Below the pieces are notes generated by a model. That model was not told where the DNA came from. It ran no database searches and worked only from the letters and a program-made list of their open reading frames with translations. 47,863 nt of DNA from Bacteroidales bacterium (GTDB taxonomy: Bacteria > Bacteroidota > Bacteroidia > Bacteroidales > UBA7960), in the NCBI GenBank assembly GCA_003554665.1, contig PWGY01000008.1, forward strand, positions 1-47,863, in the 5' to 3' direction. This document shows positions 24,474-33,437 of the stretch, in pieces. Each line of letters starts with the position of its first letter. The stretch's first letter is position 1. The position numbers and the translations under genes are program-made.

Positions 24474-25022
24474 ATGAATACTTTGGCAAAAGCATTGAAA
24501 GGAAGAGGAAACATTTACGGCAGCATGGCCGAAAGCATACAATCGCGCCTGCCGGATGTACGGAAGGAGGGCATCAAAGAATGCCTGGGCGGGTTTTTGC
24601 AGGAAGAACATCGCCTCGAAGAAGTGGAGGGGGTCAGGGGCATCACCTTTATCAACGATTCCAGAGCCACCAATGTAAATGCAGCCTGGTTTGCGCTGGA
24701 AAGCATGAACCGGCCGGTTATATGGATTGCAGGGGGGCAGGATAAAGGGAATGATTACCGGGTGCTGGCAAACCTGGTATCCCGGAAAGTCAAAGCCCTG
24801 GTTTGCCTGGGAGCAGACAACCGCAGACTGACAGATTTTTTTACAGACCGTGTTCAGGCCGTTTTTGAAGCAGAAACAGTTGAAGAGGCGGTTCAAACAG
24901 CATACATGGCCGGAGCCCCGAATGACATCGTACTGCTTTCACCGGCCTGTGCAAGCTTTGACCGATTCAACGATTATACCGACAGGGGCAACCAGTTCAA
25001 AAAAGCCGTATATGACCTTTAA
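24474..25022 (+). CDS. murD: Truncated MurD (UDP-MurNAc-L-Ala:D-Glu ligase), C-terminal domain only
   Basis: A 182-residue ORF at the murD position. It matches only the last about 40% of MurD: LKGRGNIYGSMAES, EEHRLEEV, NDSRATN, GGQDKGNDY and SPACASFDRFNDY. The N-terminal UDP-binding domain and the central ATPase domain with its P-loop are missing (normal length about 445). An in-frame TAA sits 12 nt before ATG 24474, so the frame does not extend upstream. Within the kept part, the usual NDSKATN Lys is Arg and the usual GxHN His is Gly, while the conserved Arg of EHRLE and Asp of NDS remain. It cannot be an active ligase alone. It is either a real deletion (with another murD elsewhere), a split gene, or an assembly collapse of about 800 bp. 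Confidence 0.85.
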   Translation: MNTLAKALKGRGNIYGSMAESIQSRLPDVRKEGIKECLGGFLQEEHRLEEVEGVRGITFINDSRATNVNAAWFALESMNRPVIWIAGGQDKGNDYRVLANLVSRKVKALVCLGADNRRLTDFFTDRVQAVFEAETVEEAVQTAYMAGAPNDIVLLSPACASFDRFNDYTDRGNQFKKAVYDL

Positions 25023-25066
25023 AAAACGCCATTCATCTGGCAAACTGCCATAAACCGTATTGCAAT

Positions 25067-26245
25067 ATGCAAAAATTGCTGAAACATATCAAGGGTGACC
25101 GGACCATCTGGATCGTGGTAATTTTCCTTTACCTGGTATCCATCCTGGCGGTTTACAGCTCCACAGGCACCCTCGCGTACCGCTTCCGGGAGGGCAATAC
25201 GGAATATTACCTTATCAAGCACATGGTAATCATTTTGCTGGGATTCGGGTTGATGTTTTTGGCCCACCGGGTAAAATACACCTATTATTCCAGAATCTCC
25301 CAGCTTGCACTGATGATAGCCATCCCCCTGCTGTTATTTACCCTTATCAGGGGAACAACCATTCATGAAGCAAGCCGGTGGATCACCCTGCCCATCATTA
25401 ACGTGAGCTTTCAAAGCTCAGACCTGGCCAAACTTGCCATTATCATGTACCTGGCCCGTCTGCTCACCAGGAAACAATCCATCATCAAAGACCTGAATTC
25501 AGCATTCATCCCTATGATATTGCCGGTGATCCTTGTTTGCGCACTGATTATGCCGGCAAACCTGTCCACAGCCCTGGTATTGTTCGTTACCTGCGTGGTA
25601 CTGATGTTTATCGGAAGGGTGAGGTTAAAATACATTTTGGCCCTTGCCGGGATCAGTATAGCCGGAGCGGCGCTGTTCATTGTCATCATATCGGCCATGC
25701 CCGAAGGCGGACGGGTGGGCACATGGCAAAGCCGTGTTGACACCTTTCTCGGAAAAGAAGGGCAGGACACCTATCAGGCAGATCAGGCGAAGATCGCCAT
25801 TGCAACCGGCGGGTTCATCGGGAAACTGCCGGGAAATTCAGTCCAGCGCAATTTTCTGCCCCAGGCATACTCAGATTTCATTTATGCCATCATCATTGAA
25901 GAATACGGATTGGCAGGAGGTTTTCTTGTCCTGCTGTTTTATATGATATTGCTCTACCGGGGTGTCCGTATAGCACACAGGAGCCCCGGAACATTCGGGG
26001 CACTGCTGGCAGCCGGCCTGAGCTTCAGCCTGGTATTCCAGGCAATGGTCAATATGGCGGTTGCGGTCAACCTGGTACCGGTTACCGGTCAGCCATTGCC
26101 CCTGGTAAGCATGGGGGGTACATCATTGTGGTTCACCAGCCTGGCCATCGGCATCATTCTTAGCGTAAGTCGCAGCATCGAACAGGAAGAAGAAATTCAA
26201 AACAGCACCAATGGAAAAACATACGCAACCGGCACAGTCGCTTAA
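25067..26245 (+). CDS. ftsW: Cell division protein FtsW (SEDS glycosyltransferase)
   Basis: A 392-residue SEDS-family membrane protein with about ten helices. Motifs: AVYSSTG after TM1, ASRWITLPIINVSFQSSDLAK in mid-protein, the large extracellular loop with SRVDTFLG and GNSVQRNFLPQAYSDFIYAIIIEE (contains the conserved functional region), and PLVSMGGTSLW near the end. It polymerises lipid II at the septum with FtsI. Start ATG 25067. Its C-terminal tail is polar; its last 35 nt overlap murG. Confidence 0.93.
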   Translation: MQKLLKHIKGDRTIWIVVIFLYLVSILAVYSSTGTLAYRFREGNTEYYLIKHMVIILLGFGLMFLAHRVKYTYYSRISQLALMIAIPLLLFTLIRGTTIHEASRWITLPIINVSFQSSDLAKLAIIMYLARLLTRKQSIIKDLNSAFIPMILPVILVCALIMPANLSTALVLFVTCVVLMFIGRVRLKYILALAGISIAGAALFIVIISAMPEGGRVGTWQSRVDTFLGKEGQDTYQADQAKIAIATGGFIGKLPGNSVQRNFLPQAYSDFIYAIIIEEYGLAGGFLVLLFYMILLYRGVRIAHRSPGTFGALLAAGLSFSLVFQAMVNMAVAVNLVPVTGQPLPLVSMGGTSLWFTSLAIGIILSVSRSIEQEEEIQNSTNGKTYATGTVA

Positions 26246-27392
26246 GGTTTTGATTGCAGGCGGAGGCACGGGAGGCCATGTATTCCCTGCCATAGCCATA
26301 GCCCATGCGATCAGGCAAAGGGTCTATAACGCGCGTATCCTGTTTGTTGGTGCAAAAGGGAGAATGGAAATGCACAAAGTTCCGCAGGCAGGCTTCCACA
26401 TCATCGGGCTCGATATTGCGGGACTGCAGCGGCGGCTGACGTGGAAAAACCTGCTCCTCCCCTGGAAACTCATGAAGAGCCTGGCAGGAGCCAGAAAAAT
26501 TGTCAAACGTTTCAGGCCCGATGTGGTGATCGGGGTTGGAGGCTACGCAAGCGGGCCGGTGGTTTGGGCAGCTGCCAGGCAAAAACAACCTGTACTGATT
26601 CAGGAGCAAAACTCCTGGCCCGGCATTACAAACAAAATACTCGGTAAAAAAGCAGATAAGATTTGTGTGGCTTATGAAGGGATGGATGCATTTTTCCCGA
26701 AAGAGAAAATCTATATCACCGGAAACCCGATACGACGCGAAGTAACAGACATCGAAGGCAAACGGGAGGATGCACTGCATTACTTCGGGCTCGACAGCGA
26801 CAAACCCGTATTGCTGGTTACCGGTGGAAGCGGCGGGGCCCGAAGCATCAATGAGGGAGTGGCCCATAACCTGGAGGCGTTGAAAGAAGCAGGAATTCAG
26901 CTGATCTGGCAAACGGGGGCATTTTATTTTGAAGCAGCCAGGGAGGCTGTGAAAGCCGCAGGAGAAAACAAACTATATGTTAACGCCTTTATCGACAGGA
27001 TGGATTATGCCTACGCTGCTGCAGATGTTGTGGTCAGCCGTGCAGGTGCCATTGCAGTATCAGAAATAAGTTCGGTAAAAAAACCGGCCATATTCATTCC
27101 CTCGCCCAATGTGGCCGAGGACCATCAGACCAAAAATGCACAGGCACTGGTCAACCACAATGCGGCAGTTTTGCTGAAAGACAATCAGGTTCAGGATCAC
27201 CTGGTCAAAGAGGTAAGCGCCCTGATCTTTGATGAAAACAAAAAACAGCGCTTCAGGGAGAAACTGGCAGGCCTGTCCTATTTGAATGCAGCAGACGTCA
27301 TAGCCGGCATTGCACTTGAGCTTGCCCTGAAAAATCAATCTGCAGGCGGCGCCGGTGAAAAGAACAATAAAAGGAAAACACAAAAAAAATGA
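26211..27392 (+). CDS. murG: UDP-GlcNAc:lipid I N-acetylglucosaminyltransferase
   Basis: A 393-residue GT-B glycosyltransferase that converts lipid I to lipid II on the inner membrane's cytoplasmic face. Signature GGGTGGHVFPAIAIA (residues about 16-30); GVGGYASGPVV and QEQNSWPGITNKIL in the N-domain; VTGGSGGARSIN and SRAGAIAVSEI in the C-domain. A Lys/Asn-rich tail of about 15 residues extends past the usual end. Overlaps ftsW by 35 nt and murC by 4 nt (ATGA). Confidence 0.95.
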   Translation: MEKHTQPAQSLKVLIAGGGTGGHVFPAIAIAHAIRQRVYNARILFVGAKGRMEMHKVPQAGFHIIGLDIAGLQRRLTWKNLLLPWKLMKSLAGARKIVKRFRPDVVIGVGGYASGPVVWAAARQKQPVLIQEQNSWPGITNKILGKKADKICVAYEGMDAFFPKEKIYITGNPIRREVTDIEGKREDALHYFGLDSDKPVLLVTGGSGGARSINEGVAHNLEALKEAGIQLIWQTGAFYFEAAREAVKAAGENKLYVNAFIDRMDYAYAAADVVVSRAGAIAVSEISSVKKPAIFIPSPNVAEDHQTKNAQALVNHNAAVLLKDNQVQDHLVKEVSALIFDENKKQRFREKLAGLSYLNAADVIAGIALELALKNQSAGGAGEKNNKRKTQKK

Positions 27393-28753
27393 TCAACATC
27401 AACCACATAACACACATATACTTCCTCGGTATCGGGGGCATCGGCATGAGTGCCCTGGCCCGTTATTTTTATACCCGGGGAGTCAGTGTCAGTGGTTACG
27501 ACAAAACCCCTTCACGGCTGACCGGGGAGCTGCAGGAAGAGGGGATTCAGGTAATCCACGAGGATGATCCTGCCAACCTGGAAGTAATGCCAGAGCTGGT
27601 GGTTTACACCCCTGCCATCCCATCCTCGAATACATTATTCAAGCACTTCAGCAGTCATCATGTTCCCATGAAAAAACGGTCAGAGGTGCTGGGGATCATT
27701 TCAGCCGGCATCCCTACCATTGCAGTGGCAGGAACCCATGGAAAAACAACCATCAGCGCCATGCTGACACATATTCTCAAGGTGGCCGGCATACCCTGTG
27801 TCTCCTTCCTGGGAGGCATCAGCACCAATTACAACTCAAACTACATAGGCGACCCGAACCCCCGCTGGATGGTGGCAGAGGCCGATGAATTTGACCGCTC
27901 CTTTCTGCGGCTTTCCCCGCAATTGGCCCTGATCAGCAGCATCGACAGCGACCATCTCGACATATACGGGAGCCCTGAGGCCCTGACAGAAACATTCGCC
28001 AGCTTCGCCAAAAAATTACACCCCCGCGGAGTCCTGGTAAGCAAAAAAGGCATTGCAGAAAAACTAAACTTCAGCGGCAGACAGTACAGCTATCACCCGG
28101 TAGAAATGGCCGATTACCGGCTTAAAGACGTGCAACTTTGCCAGGGCCGCTACAAAGCGACCCTTGAAGGAGCAATTGACATTGAAGGCCTGAAACCGGG
28201 CCATCCGGGTATACACAACCTTGAAAATGCCCTGGGCGCAGCTGCCCTGGCCCATCAGGCCGGGGTGGGCGCAGAAAAAATCAGGGAGGCACTCAACAGT
28301 TTCAATGGCGTACGCCGGCGCTTTGAAATTTGTCTTCAAACGGAAAAGAAGGTTTATGTGGATGATTATGCACACCACCCTGAAGAAATCAGGGCCTGCA
28401 TTTCCTCTGCCAGGGCCATGTGGCCCGGGAGAAAGCTGACAGGGATCTTCCAGCCCCATTTGTTCTCGCGCACAAAGGAACTGGCAGACGAGTTCGCAGA
28501 GAGCCTGTCGGAACTTGATGAACTGATACTGATGGACATCTATCCTGCCCGGGAAGCGCCCATTGAGGGGGTCACCGCAGAACTGATCCTCAACAGGGTT
28601 ACGCTAAAACAGGCAATTTACTGCCCACGCGAAGAATTGCTGGACCTGCTGGAAAAAAAGGAAACCGACGTGCTTCTTACCATGGGCGCCGGCGACATTG
28701 ACCGTTTTGCAGGATCAATTACACAGTTACTGAAAAACAAGGCATTGTCATGA
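27389..28753 (+). CDS. murC: UDP-N-acetylmuramate:L-alanine ligase
   Basis: A 454-residue Mur ligase adding L-Ala to UDP-MurNAc. N-terminal GIGGIGMSALARYF binds the UDP moiety; P-loop GTHGKTTISAM (about residues 116-126); EADEFDRSFL, HPGIHNLENALGAAA, and the C-terminal-domain VDDYAHHPEEIRA. Start ATG 27389 forms an ATGA overlap with murG, indicating coupled translation. Complete, unlike murD. Confidence 0.96.
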   Translation: MININHITHIYFLGIGGIGMSALARYFYTRGVSVSGYDKTPSRLTGELQEEGIQVIHEDDPANLEVMPELVVYTPAIPSSNTLFKHFSSHHVPMKKRSEVLGIISAGIPTIAVAGTHGKTTISAMLTHILKVAGIPCVSFLGGISTNYNSNYIGDPNPRWMVAEADEFDRSFLRLSPQLALISSIDSDHLDIYGSPEALTETFASFAKKLHPRGVLVSKKGIAEKLNFSGRQYSYHPVEMADYRLKDVQLCQGRYKATLEGAIDIEGLKPGHPGIHNLENALGAAALAHQAGVGAEKIREALNSFNGVRRRFEICLQTEKKVYVDDYAHHPEEIRACISSARAMWPGRKLTGIFQPHLFSRTKELADEFAESLSELDELILMDIYPAREAPIEGVTAELILNRVTLKQAIYCPREELLDLLEKKETDVLLTMGAGDIDRFAGSITQLLKNKALS

Positions 28754-29526
28754 AGAAAAAAGTGATACATATCGTGCTTTTAATCCTGTTACCTGCCGGA
28801 TTGTTTTTCATGATGGGATTTGCCACAAACAGCAACCTGCAGAGGCCCTGTGAAAAGCTGATCATCAATGTACGCAGCCATAACGGGAACCATTTCCTTT
28901 ATCCTGCAGATGTCAGGGAAAAAATTATTGAGCGGCTCGATACAGTGGAGGGAAAAACCATGACCCCTGAGTTGCTTCAGGAAACAGCCGGGATCGTTGA
29001 GGGCAATCCTTATGTGGATCAGGCAAACATTTACCGCACCATCAACAACGAACTGAAGATCGACATCACTTTAAGAGACCCCCTGTTGCGGGTTATCAAC
29101 AGCCAAAACCAGAGCTATTACCTCGACCGGAACGGTTACATGTTTCCCCTGTCAGAGAACTACGCTGCCAGGGTCATGATTGCAACCGGCCGGATTCGGG
29201 CCGAATACTCGCCCGGCAAAAACATCGCAGAACCAGAGGAAGAAACAGATGAGGCATTGCTGAATCTTTACAAGCTGGCAAGCTTCATTGATCAGGACGA
29301 CTTCTGGAGGGCCTTTATTGACCATATTTATGTGAAGGCCAACGGAAAATTTGAACTAACGCCGAAAAACGGTGCACATATTATTGCGTTCGGTCATGCT
29401 GAGCGGATCGAAAACAAGTTCAGCAACCTCAGAAAATTTTACCTGAATACACTGCCACAAATTGGGTGGCATCACTATAACAAAGTAAATGTTGAATTTA
29501 ATGATCAGATCATTTGCTCAAAATAA
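28750..29526 (+). CDS. ftsQ: Cell division protein FtsQ
   Basis: A 258-residue bitopic protein: a short basic head, one TM helix (about residues 5-24, VIHIVLLILLPAGLFFMMGF), then a periplasmic POTRA-like region (VRSHNGNHFLYPADVREKII) and a beta-rich domain (LRVINSQNQSYYLDRNGYMF). It links early and late divisome parts. Overlaps murC by an ATGA; 6 bp before ftsA. Confidence 0.9.
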   Translation: MKKKVIHIVLLILLPAGLFFMMGFATNSNLQRPCEKLIINVRSHNGNHFLYPADVREKIIERLDTVEGKTMTPELLQETAGIVEGNPYVDQANIYRTINNELKIDITLRDPLLRVINSQNQSYYLDRNGYMFPLSENYAARVMIATGRIRAEYSPGKNIAEPEEETDEALLNLYKLASFIDQDDFWRAFIDHIYVKANGKFELTPKNGAHIIAFGHAERIENKFSNLRKFYLNTLPQIGWHHYNKVNVEFNDQIICSK

Positions 29527-29532
29527 ACAACT

Positions 29533-30807
29533 ATGGAAAACCAGGAAATCATCGTAGGTCTTGATATCGGCTCCACAAAAATCGCATGCATTGTGGGCAG
29601 AAAAAATGAGTATGGCAAAGTAGAGATCCTGGGTATGGGGCGTGCCGACTCCCTTGGAGTAAACCGTGGTGTGGTTGAAAATATTCAGCACACCGTGAAC
29701 TCCATTGAAAAAGCCGTTGCAGAGGCAAGCCAGACCTCCGGGGTTGAAATTCACCTGGCAAATGTGGGGATTGCCGGTCAGCACATCAGGAGTCTCCAGC
29801 ACAGGGGCAACATCATGCGAAACGACATAGAGGAAGAGATCGCCAAAGAAGACATTGACAACCTCATTGAAAACATGTATAAACTTGCTTTGCCACCCGG
29901 TGAAGAGATCATTCATGTAATCCCGCAGGAGTACATCATTGACGGTCAGCAAGGGATCCGTGAACCCATCGGGATGTCAGGAAACTGCCTGGAAGCCAAT
30001 TTTCACATCATTACCGGTAAGGTGGCGGCCGCAAAAAACATCCAGAAGTGTGTGGCCAAATCGGGGCTGAATATGTCTGACATTATCCTGGAGCCCCTTG
30101 CTTCCGCAGAAGCAGTGCTGAATGTGCAGGAAAAAGAAGCAGGTGTCGTTCTTGTTGATATCGGGGGCGGAACCACCGACATGGCCATTTTCCAGGATGA
30201 AGTGATCCGCCATACGGCGGTCATCCCCCTTGGTGGCAACGCGATCACCGAAGATATCAAGGAAGGCTGCTCCATCATCCGCAATCAGGCTGAAGCCCTC
30301 AAGAAAAGCTTTGGTTCTGCCCTGGCCAGTGAAAACAAAGACGAAGAGATCGTTTCCATCCCCGGACTAAAAGGGCGTGAGCCCAAAGAAATCTCATTAA
30401 AGAACCTGGCCCATATCATCCAGGCACGGATGGAAGAGATCATTGAGCATGTATATTACGAAATCAAGACGTCCGGATACGAAAACAAATTAATCGCGGG
30501 CATTGTACTGACGGGGGGCGGCAGTCAGCTAAAGCATGCAGCCCAGCTGACAGAATTCATTACCGGCATGGACACCCGCATCGGCTACCCCAATGAACAC
30601 CTCGCCAAATCCCCCACCGGAGAAGCCGGCAGCCCCATGCATGCCACCGGGGTCGGACTTGTGATCAAGGGATTTCAGGCAAGCGAAACAAGGGAGTACC
30701 GGCAAAAGCAACAGAAAAAAGGGAAGACCAGGCCACAGGGCGAAAGCTTTTTTGAGCGGATTTTCTCCAAAGGCAAAGATTTTTTTGAAAGCGACGGCGA
30801 AAATTAA
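29533..30807 (+). CDS. ftsA: Cell division protein FtsA
   Basis: A 424-residue actin-like ATPase that tethers FtsZ to the membrane. Phosphate-1 motif GLDIGSTKIACIVG (about residues 9-22), the SHS2/1C domain, phosphate-2 VLVDIGGGTTDMAIF, and adenosine motif IVLTGGGSQL near residue 327. The C-terminus ends in an amphipathic stretch, SFFERIFSKGKDFFES, fitting a membrane-targeting helix. 104 bp separates it from ftsZ. Confidence 0.96.
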   Translation: MENQEIIVGLDIGSTKIACIVGRKNEYGKVEILGMGRADSLGVNRGVVENIQHTVNSIEKAVAEASQTSGVEIHLANVGIAGQHIRSLQHRGNIMRNDIEEEIAKEDIDNLIENMYKLALPPGEEIIHVIPQEYIIDGQQGIREPIGMSGNCLEANFHIITGKVAAAKNIQKCVAKSGLNMSDIILEPLASAEAVLNVQEKEAGVVLVDIGGGTTDMAIFQDEVIRHTAVIPLGGNAITEDIKEGCSIIRNQAEALKKSFGSALASENKDEEIVSIPGLKGREPKEISLKNLAHIIQARMEEIIEHVYYEIKTSGYENKLIAGIVLTGGGSQLKHAAQLTEFITGMDTRIGYPNEHLAKSPTGEAGSPMHATGVGLVIKGFQASETREYRQKQQKKGKTRPQGESFFERIFSKGKDFFESDGEN

Positions 30808-30911
30808 CCGTTTTGTAATTATTCACAAATGCTGTTGATAAATTATAGAAAAACATCCCATTTAAACCATTATTAAGAACACTGAATTATTTACTTTCAA
30901 CACCGAAAAAT

Positions 30912-32435
30912 ATGACCTCAGACATGATTAAATTCGACCTTCCGAAAAACCAGTCCTCCATCATTAAAGTAATTGGCGTAGGTGGAGGAGGCAGCAATGC
31001 AGTTAATCACATGTTCCGGCAGGGAATAGAAGGTGTTGACTTCATTGTATGCAACACCGATGCACAGGCACTTGACAAAAGCCCTGTACCCAACAAAATA
31101 CAATTGGGCGTTAACCTCACCGAAGGACGCGGGGCCGGCAGTATTCCTGAAGTCGGGAAAAATGCAGCCATTGAAGACATTGACCGGATCAAGGAAAACC
31201 TGGGCTCCCACACCAAAATGCTGTTTATCACCGCCGGCATGGGCGGGGGCACAGGAACAGGAGCCACTCCGGTAATCGCCAGGGCTTCCAAAGAATTGGG
31301 TATTCTCACGGTAGGCATCGTAACCATTCCCTTTTCTTTTGAGGGGCGGAAGCGGAAACAACAGGCAGAAGAAGGCCTCAGGGAACTGTCAGAAAGTGTG
31401 GACACTTTACTGATCATTTGCAACGACCGCCTCCGCGAACTCTATGGCAATCTGTCGGTCACCGAAGCCTTTGGCAAGGCCGACAATGTGCTCACCACCG
31501 GCGCGAAGGGTATCGCTGAAATCATCACATTAACAGGAAACATCAACGTTGACTTTGCCGACGTACGCACAGTGATGTCAGACAGCGGGGTAGCAATTAT
31601 GGGCAGCGGCCATGCTGAAGGAGAGAACAGATCCATTAAAGCGGTGGAAACGGCCCTCTCCTCCCCACTGTTAAATGACAACCAGATTACAGGTGCCAAA
31701 AACATCCTTTTGAACATCACCAGCGGCAAAGAAGAGATCCTGATGGACGAGATCACAGAAATCACGGATTATATTCAGGACGAAGCCGGTGCCAGCGCAG
31801 AAATCATCTGGGGACTCGGCCAGGACGACAGCCTGGAGAATAAAATCAGCGTAACACTTGTGGCGACAGGATTCAAGGGTGCCGATGAGCTCTACCAGAT
31901 CAGGGAGCAAAAGAAAGAAAAAAAGGTTTTATCGCTTGAAGATGAGGCACCCGGGTCAAAAACGCAGGAATGGGAAGGCCCGTTCAGCCAGCAGGAGCCT
32001 GAGACGGAAAAAATGGTGCTGAAAGAACGAAGCAGCGAAAAAGCCGGAAGTCAAAAAGAGTCAGGATCCGCAATGCTTAAACAGCAACACGCATCCACCG
32101 GTTCACTGGATGAATTCAAACGCAACATGGCCTCCCGCCATACCCTTGCCACCGAAGAACCGGGAGATAACGAAAGTCGTGTGTCAGAAGAAGACATACA
32201 GGAAAGGATCAGGGAACGTGAAGAACGGCTGAGGCACCTCAGCATTCAGCTAAAAACGCCTGAGGGTCTGGCAGATCTGGAAAACCAGCCGGCTTTCGTC
32301 CGAAGAAAGGTAAACCTCAACCCCGTTCCGGCCAGTAGCGAATCGCAGATTTCCCGGTTTACCCTGAATGAATCCAGTGACAAAAAGACCCAAATCAAAT
32401 CCAACAACTCCTTTCTGCATGACAATGTAGATTAG
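30912..32435 (+). CDS. ftsZ: Cell division protein FtsZ
   Basis: A 507-residue tubulin-like GTPase forming the Z ring. Nucleotide-binding GVGGGGSNAVNHM (residues about 22-34), tubulin signature GGGTGTG in AGMGGGTGTGATPV, and the NVDFADVRTVM T7-loop region with its catalytic acidic residues. A long acidic/charged linker (about 335-490) is followed by the Bacteroidota-type C-terminal peptide NSFLHDNVD, which contacts FtsA. Start ATG 30912 (TSDMIKFDLP); no strong -7 box is seen in the 104-bp gap, so it may be read from upstream promoters. Confidence 0.97.
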   Translation: MTSDMIKFDLPKNQSSIIKVIGVGGGGSNAVNHMFRQGIEGVDFIVCNTDAQALDKSPVPNKIQLGVNLTEGRGAGSIPEVGKNAAIEDIDRIKENLGSHTKMLFITAGMGGGTGTGATPVIARASKELGILTVGIVTIPFSFEGRKRKQQAEEGLRELSESVDTLLIICNDRLRELYGNLSVTEAFGKADNVLTTGAKGIAEIITLTGNINVDFADVRTVMSDSGVAIMGSGHAEGENRSIKAVETALSSPLLNDNQITGAKNILLNITSGKEEILMDEITEITDYIQDEAGASAEIIWGLGQDDSLENKISVTLVATGFKGADELYQIREQKKEKKVLSLEDEAPGSKTQEWEGPFSQQEPETEKMVLKERSSEKAGSQKESGSAMLKQQHASTGSLDEFKRNMASRHTLATEEPGDNESRVSEEDIQERIREREERLRHLSIQLKTPEGLADLENQPAFVRRKVNLNPVPASSESQISRFTLNESSDKKTQIKSNNSFLHDNVD

Positions 32436-32473
32436 CTCTTTTGATTTGTTATTTAATTGCGGCATTTTATTTG

Positions 32474-32481
32474 TATCTTTG
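32474..32481 (+). promoter_or_regulatory. -7 box upstream of the FKBP lipoprotein
   Basis: TATCTTTG, the same box as at 332 and 11076, lies 37 nt before ATG 32519. A TTTG at 32445-32448 is 25 nt upstream, longer than the usual spacer, so the -33 part is uncertain. Confidence 0.45.
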
Positions 32482-32518
32482 CGGGGAAAAACAAACTGCC
32501 AAAATTAGTCGTAATCAC

Positions 32519-32998
32519 ATGACGCACAAACCCGTAAAACTCATTGGCCTCATCGCTCTGATGGCAACAATGGGGCTTGTTTTCAACGCCTGCGACACGG
32601 AAACTCCTGAGCAGCGCGCAGATAAAGACAGAGAAAAAATCATCGAATACCTCAAGGAAAATGACCTGTATGATAAGGCAGAAGAAGATGGCTCGGGGGT
32701 CTTTTATGTAATAGAGAAAGAAGGTAGCGGAGGCTATCCCAACTCCAACAGCATCGTAAAGGCATCATACACAGGGTACCTGCTCGACGGGGAAATGTTT
32801 GACACCCGTTATGAATCAACAATGCGCCTTGCCAACCAAATCCGCGGAATGCAGATTGGACTGACTTTCTTCCAGCGCGGAGCCAAAGGATGGATTCTGG
32901 TTCCGTCAGCGCTTGGGTATGGCGAACACGGCACAGTGGGAATCCCCCGAAACGCCAACCTTGCCTTTGAGGTTGAAATGATTGATTTCGGGCAGTAG
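32519..32998 (+). CDS. FKBP-type peptidyl-prolyl isomerase lipoprotein
   Basis: A 159-residue protein. The signal peptide ends in a lipobox-like VFNAC (Cys at about residue 25). One FKBP domain follows at residues about 70-159, with SYTGYLLDGEMFDTR, GWILVPSALGYG, GIPRNANLAFEVEMIDF. It should catalyse prolyl cis-trans isomerisation in the periplasm or at the membrane. ATG 32519 is used; an in-frame upstream start would bury the signal peptide. Downstream of ftsZ, but with its own promoter-like box. Confidence 0.88.
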   Translation: MTHKPVKLIGLIALMATMGLVFNACDTETPEQRADKDREKIIEYLKENDLYDKAEEDGSGVFYVIEKEGSGGYPNSNSIVKASYTGYLLDGEMFDTRYESTMRLANQIRGMQIGLTFFQRGAKGWILVPSALGYGEHGTVGIPRNANLAFEVEMIDFGQ

Positions 32999-33003
32999 TC
33001 GGG

Positions 33004-33058
33004 TCGTTTAACGCAGCCCTTATCGTTTAATACAACACGTATAGTTTTAATACAACAC
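33004..33058 (+). repeat. Three approximately 20-bp-spaced repeats upstream of a small gene
   Basis: TCGTTTAA at 33004-33011 and 33023-33030, and the related AGTTTTAA at 33043-33050. The last two are extended by TACAACAC (33031-33038, 33051-33058), giving a nearly perfect 13-bp direct repeat 20 bp apart. They lie just before ATG 33075 and could be operator-like or slippage products. Confidence 0.5.
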
Positions 33059-33074
33059 ATAAAATCCCAATCAG

Positions 33075-33362
33075 ATGGCCAGTAAAAAAACAATTAAAAA
33101 AGATATCAATTTTCTTGTTGACGAAGTTGTCGGCACTTGCCTGATGCGTCAGGAGATGCATCATGATGACAAAAAGGAGCAGGAAAAAATGGATGAGAAG
33201 ATCAAAGATATGCTCCTCTTTCGCGAAGACATGCTTACAAAGGTTAACAAGCCTGATATTAAAGAAAAAACCAAAACCCTTAAAAGCTACTATCGTGACC
33301 TTTACGATGAGCTGCTGGAAAAGGTGAATGGTGTTTTTGACGAACTGGCTGAAACAGAATAA
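33075..33362 (+). CDS. Small charged helical protein of unknown function
   Basis: A 95-residue protein, not recognised. It is strongly helical and charged, rich in Lys, Asp and Glu, with no signal peptide or TM segment. Notable stretches are DINFLVDEVVGTCLMRQEMH and YRDLYDELLEKVNGVFDELAE. It begins with a clear ATG and ends 24 nt before a good intrinsic terminator, and codon use resembles its neighbours, so it is very likely a real gene. A cytoplasmic scaffolding or regulatory role is possible but unsupported. Confidence 0.75.
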   Translation: MASKKTIKKDINFLVDEVVGTCLMRQEMHHDDKKEQEKMDEKIKDMLLFREDMLTKVNKPDIKEKTKTLKSYYRDLYDELLEKVNGVFDELAETE

Positions 33363-33386
33363 TTTTTTAAAACATACAGCTACCTC

Positions 33387-33408
33387 AAAGGCGCTGCAGC
33401 GCCTTTTT
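33387..33408 (+). terminator. Intrinsic terminator
   Basis: AAAGGCGC (33387-33394), loop TGCA, GCGCCTTT (33399-33406) continuing into a T-run to 33408. A perfect 8-bp stem with T-tract, placed right after the small unknown gene. Confidence 0.85.
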
Positions 33409-33437
33409 TGGTATGTGGCAGATGAAAGAAAGAACAC

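Noticed and set aside
24424..24477. Short ORF overlapping the mraY stop as a functional leader gene
   Set aside because: Only 17 codons, and its sequence is better explained as a murD remnant; kept only as a finding.
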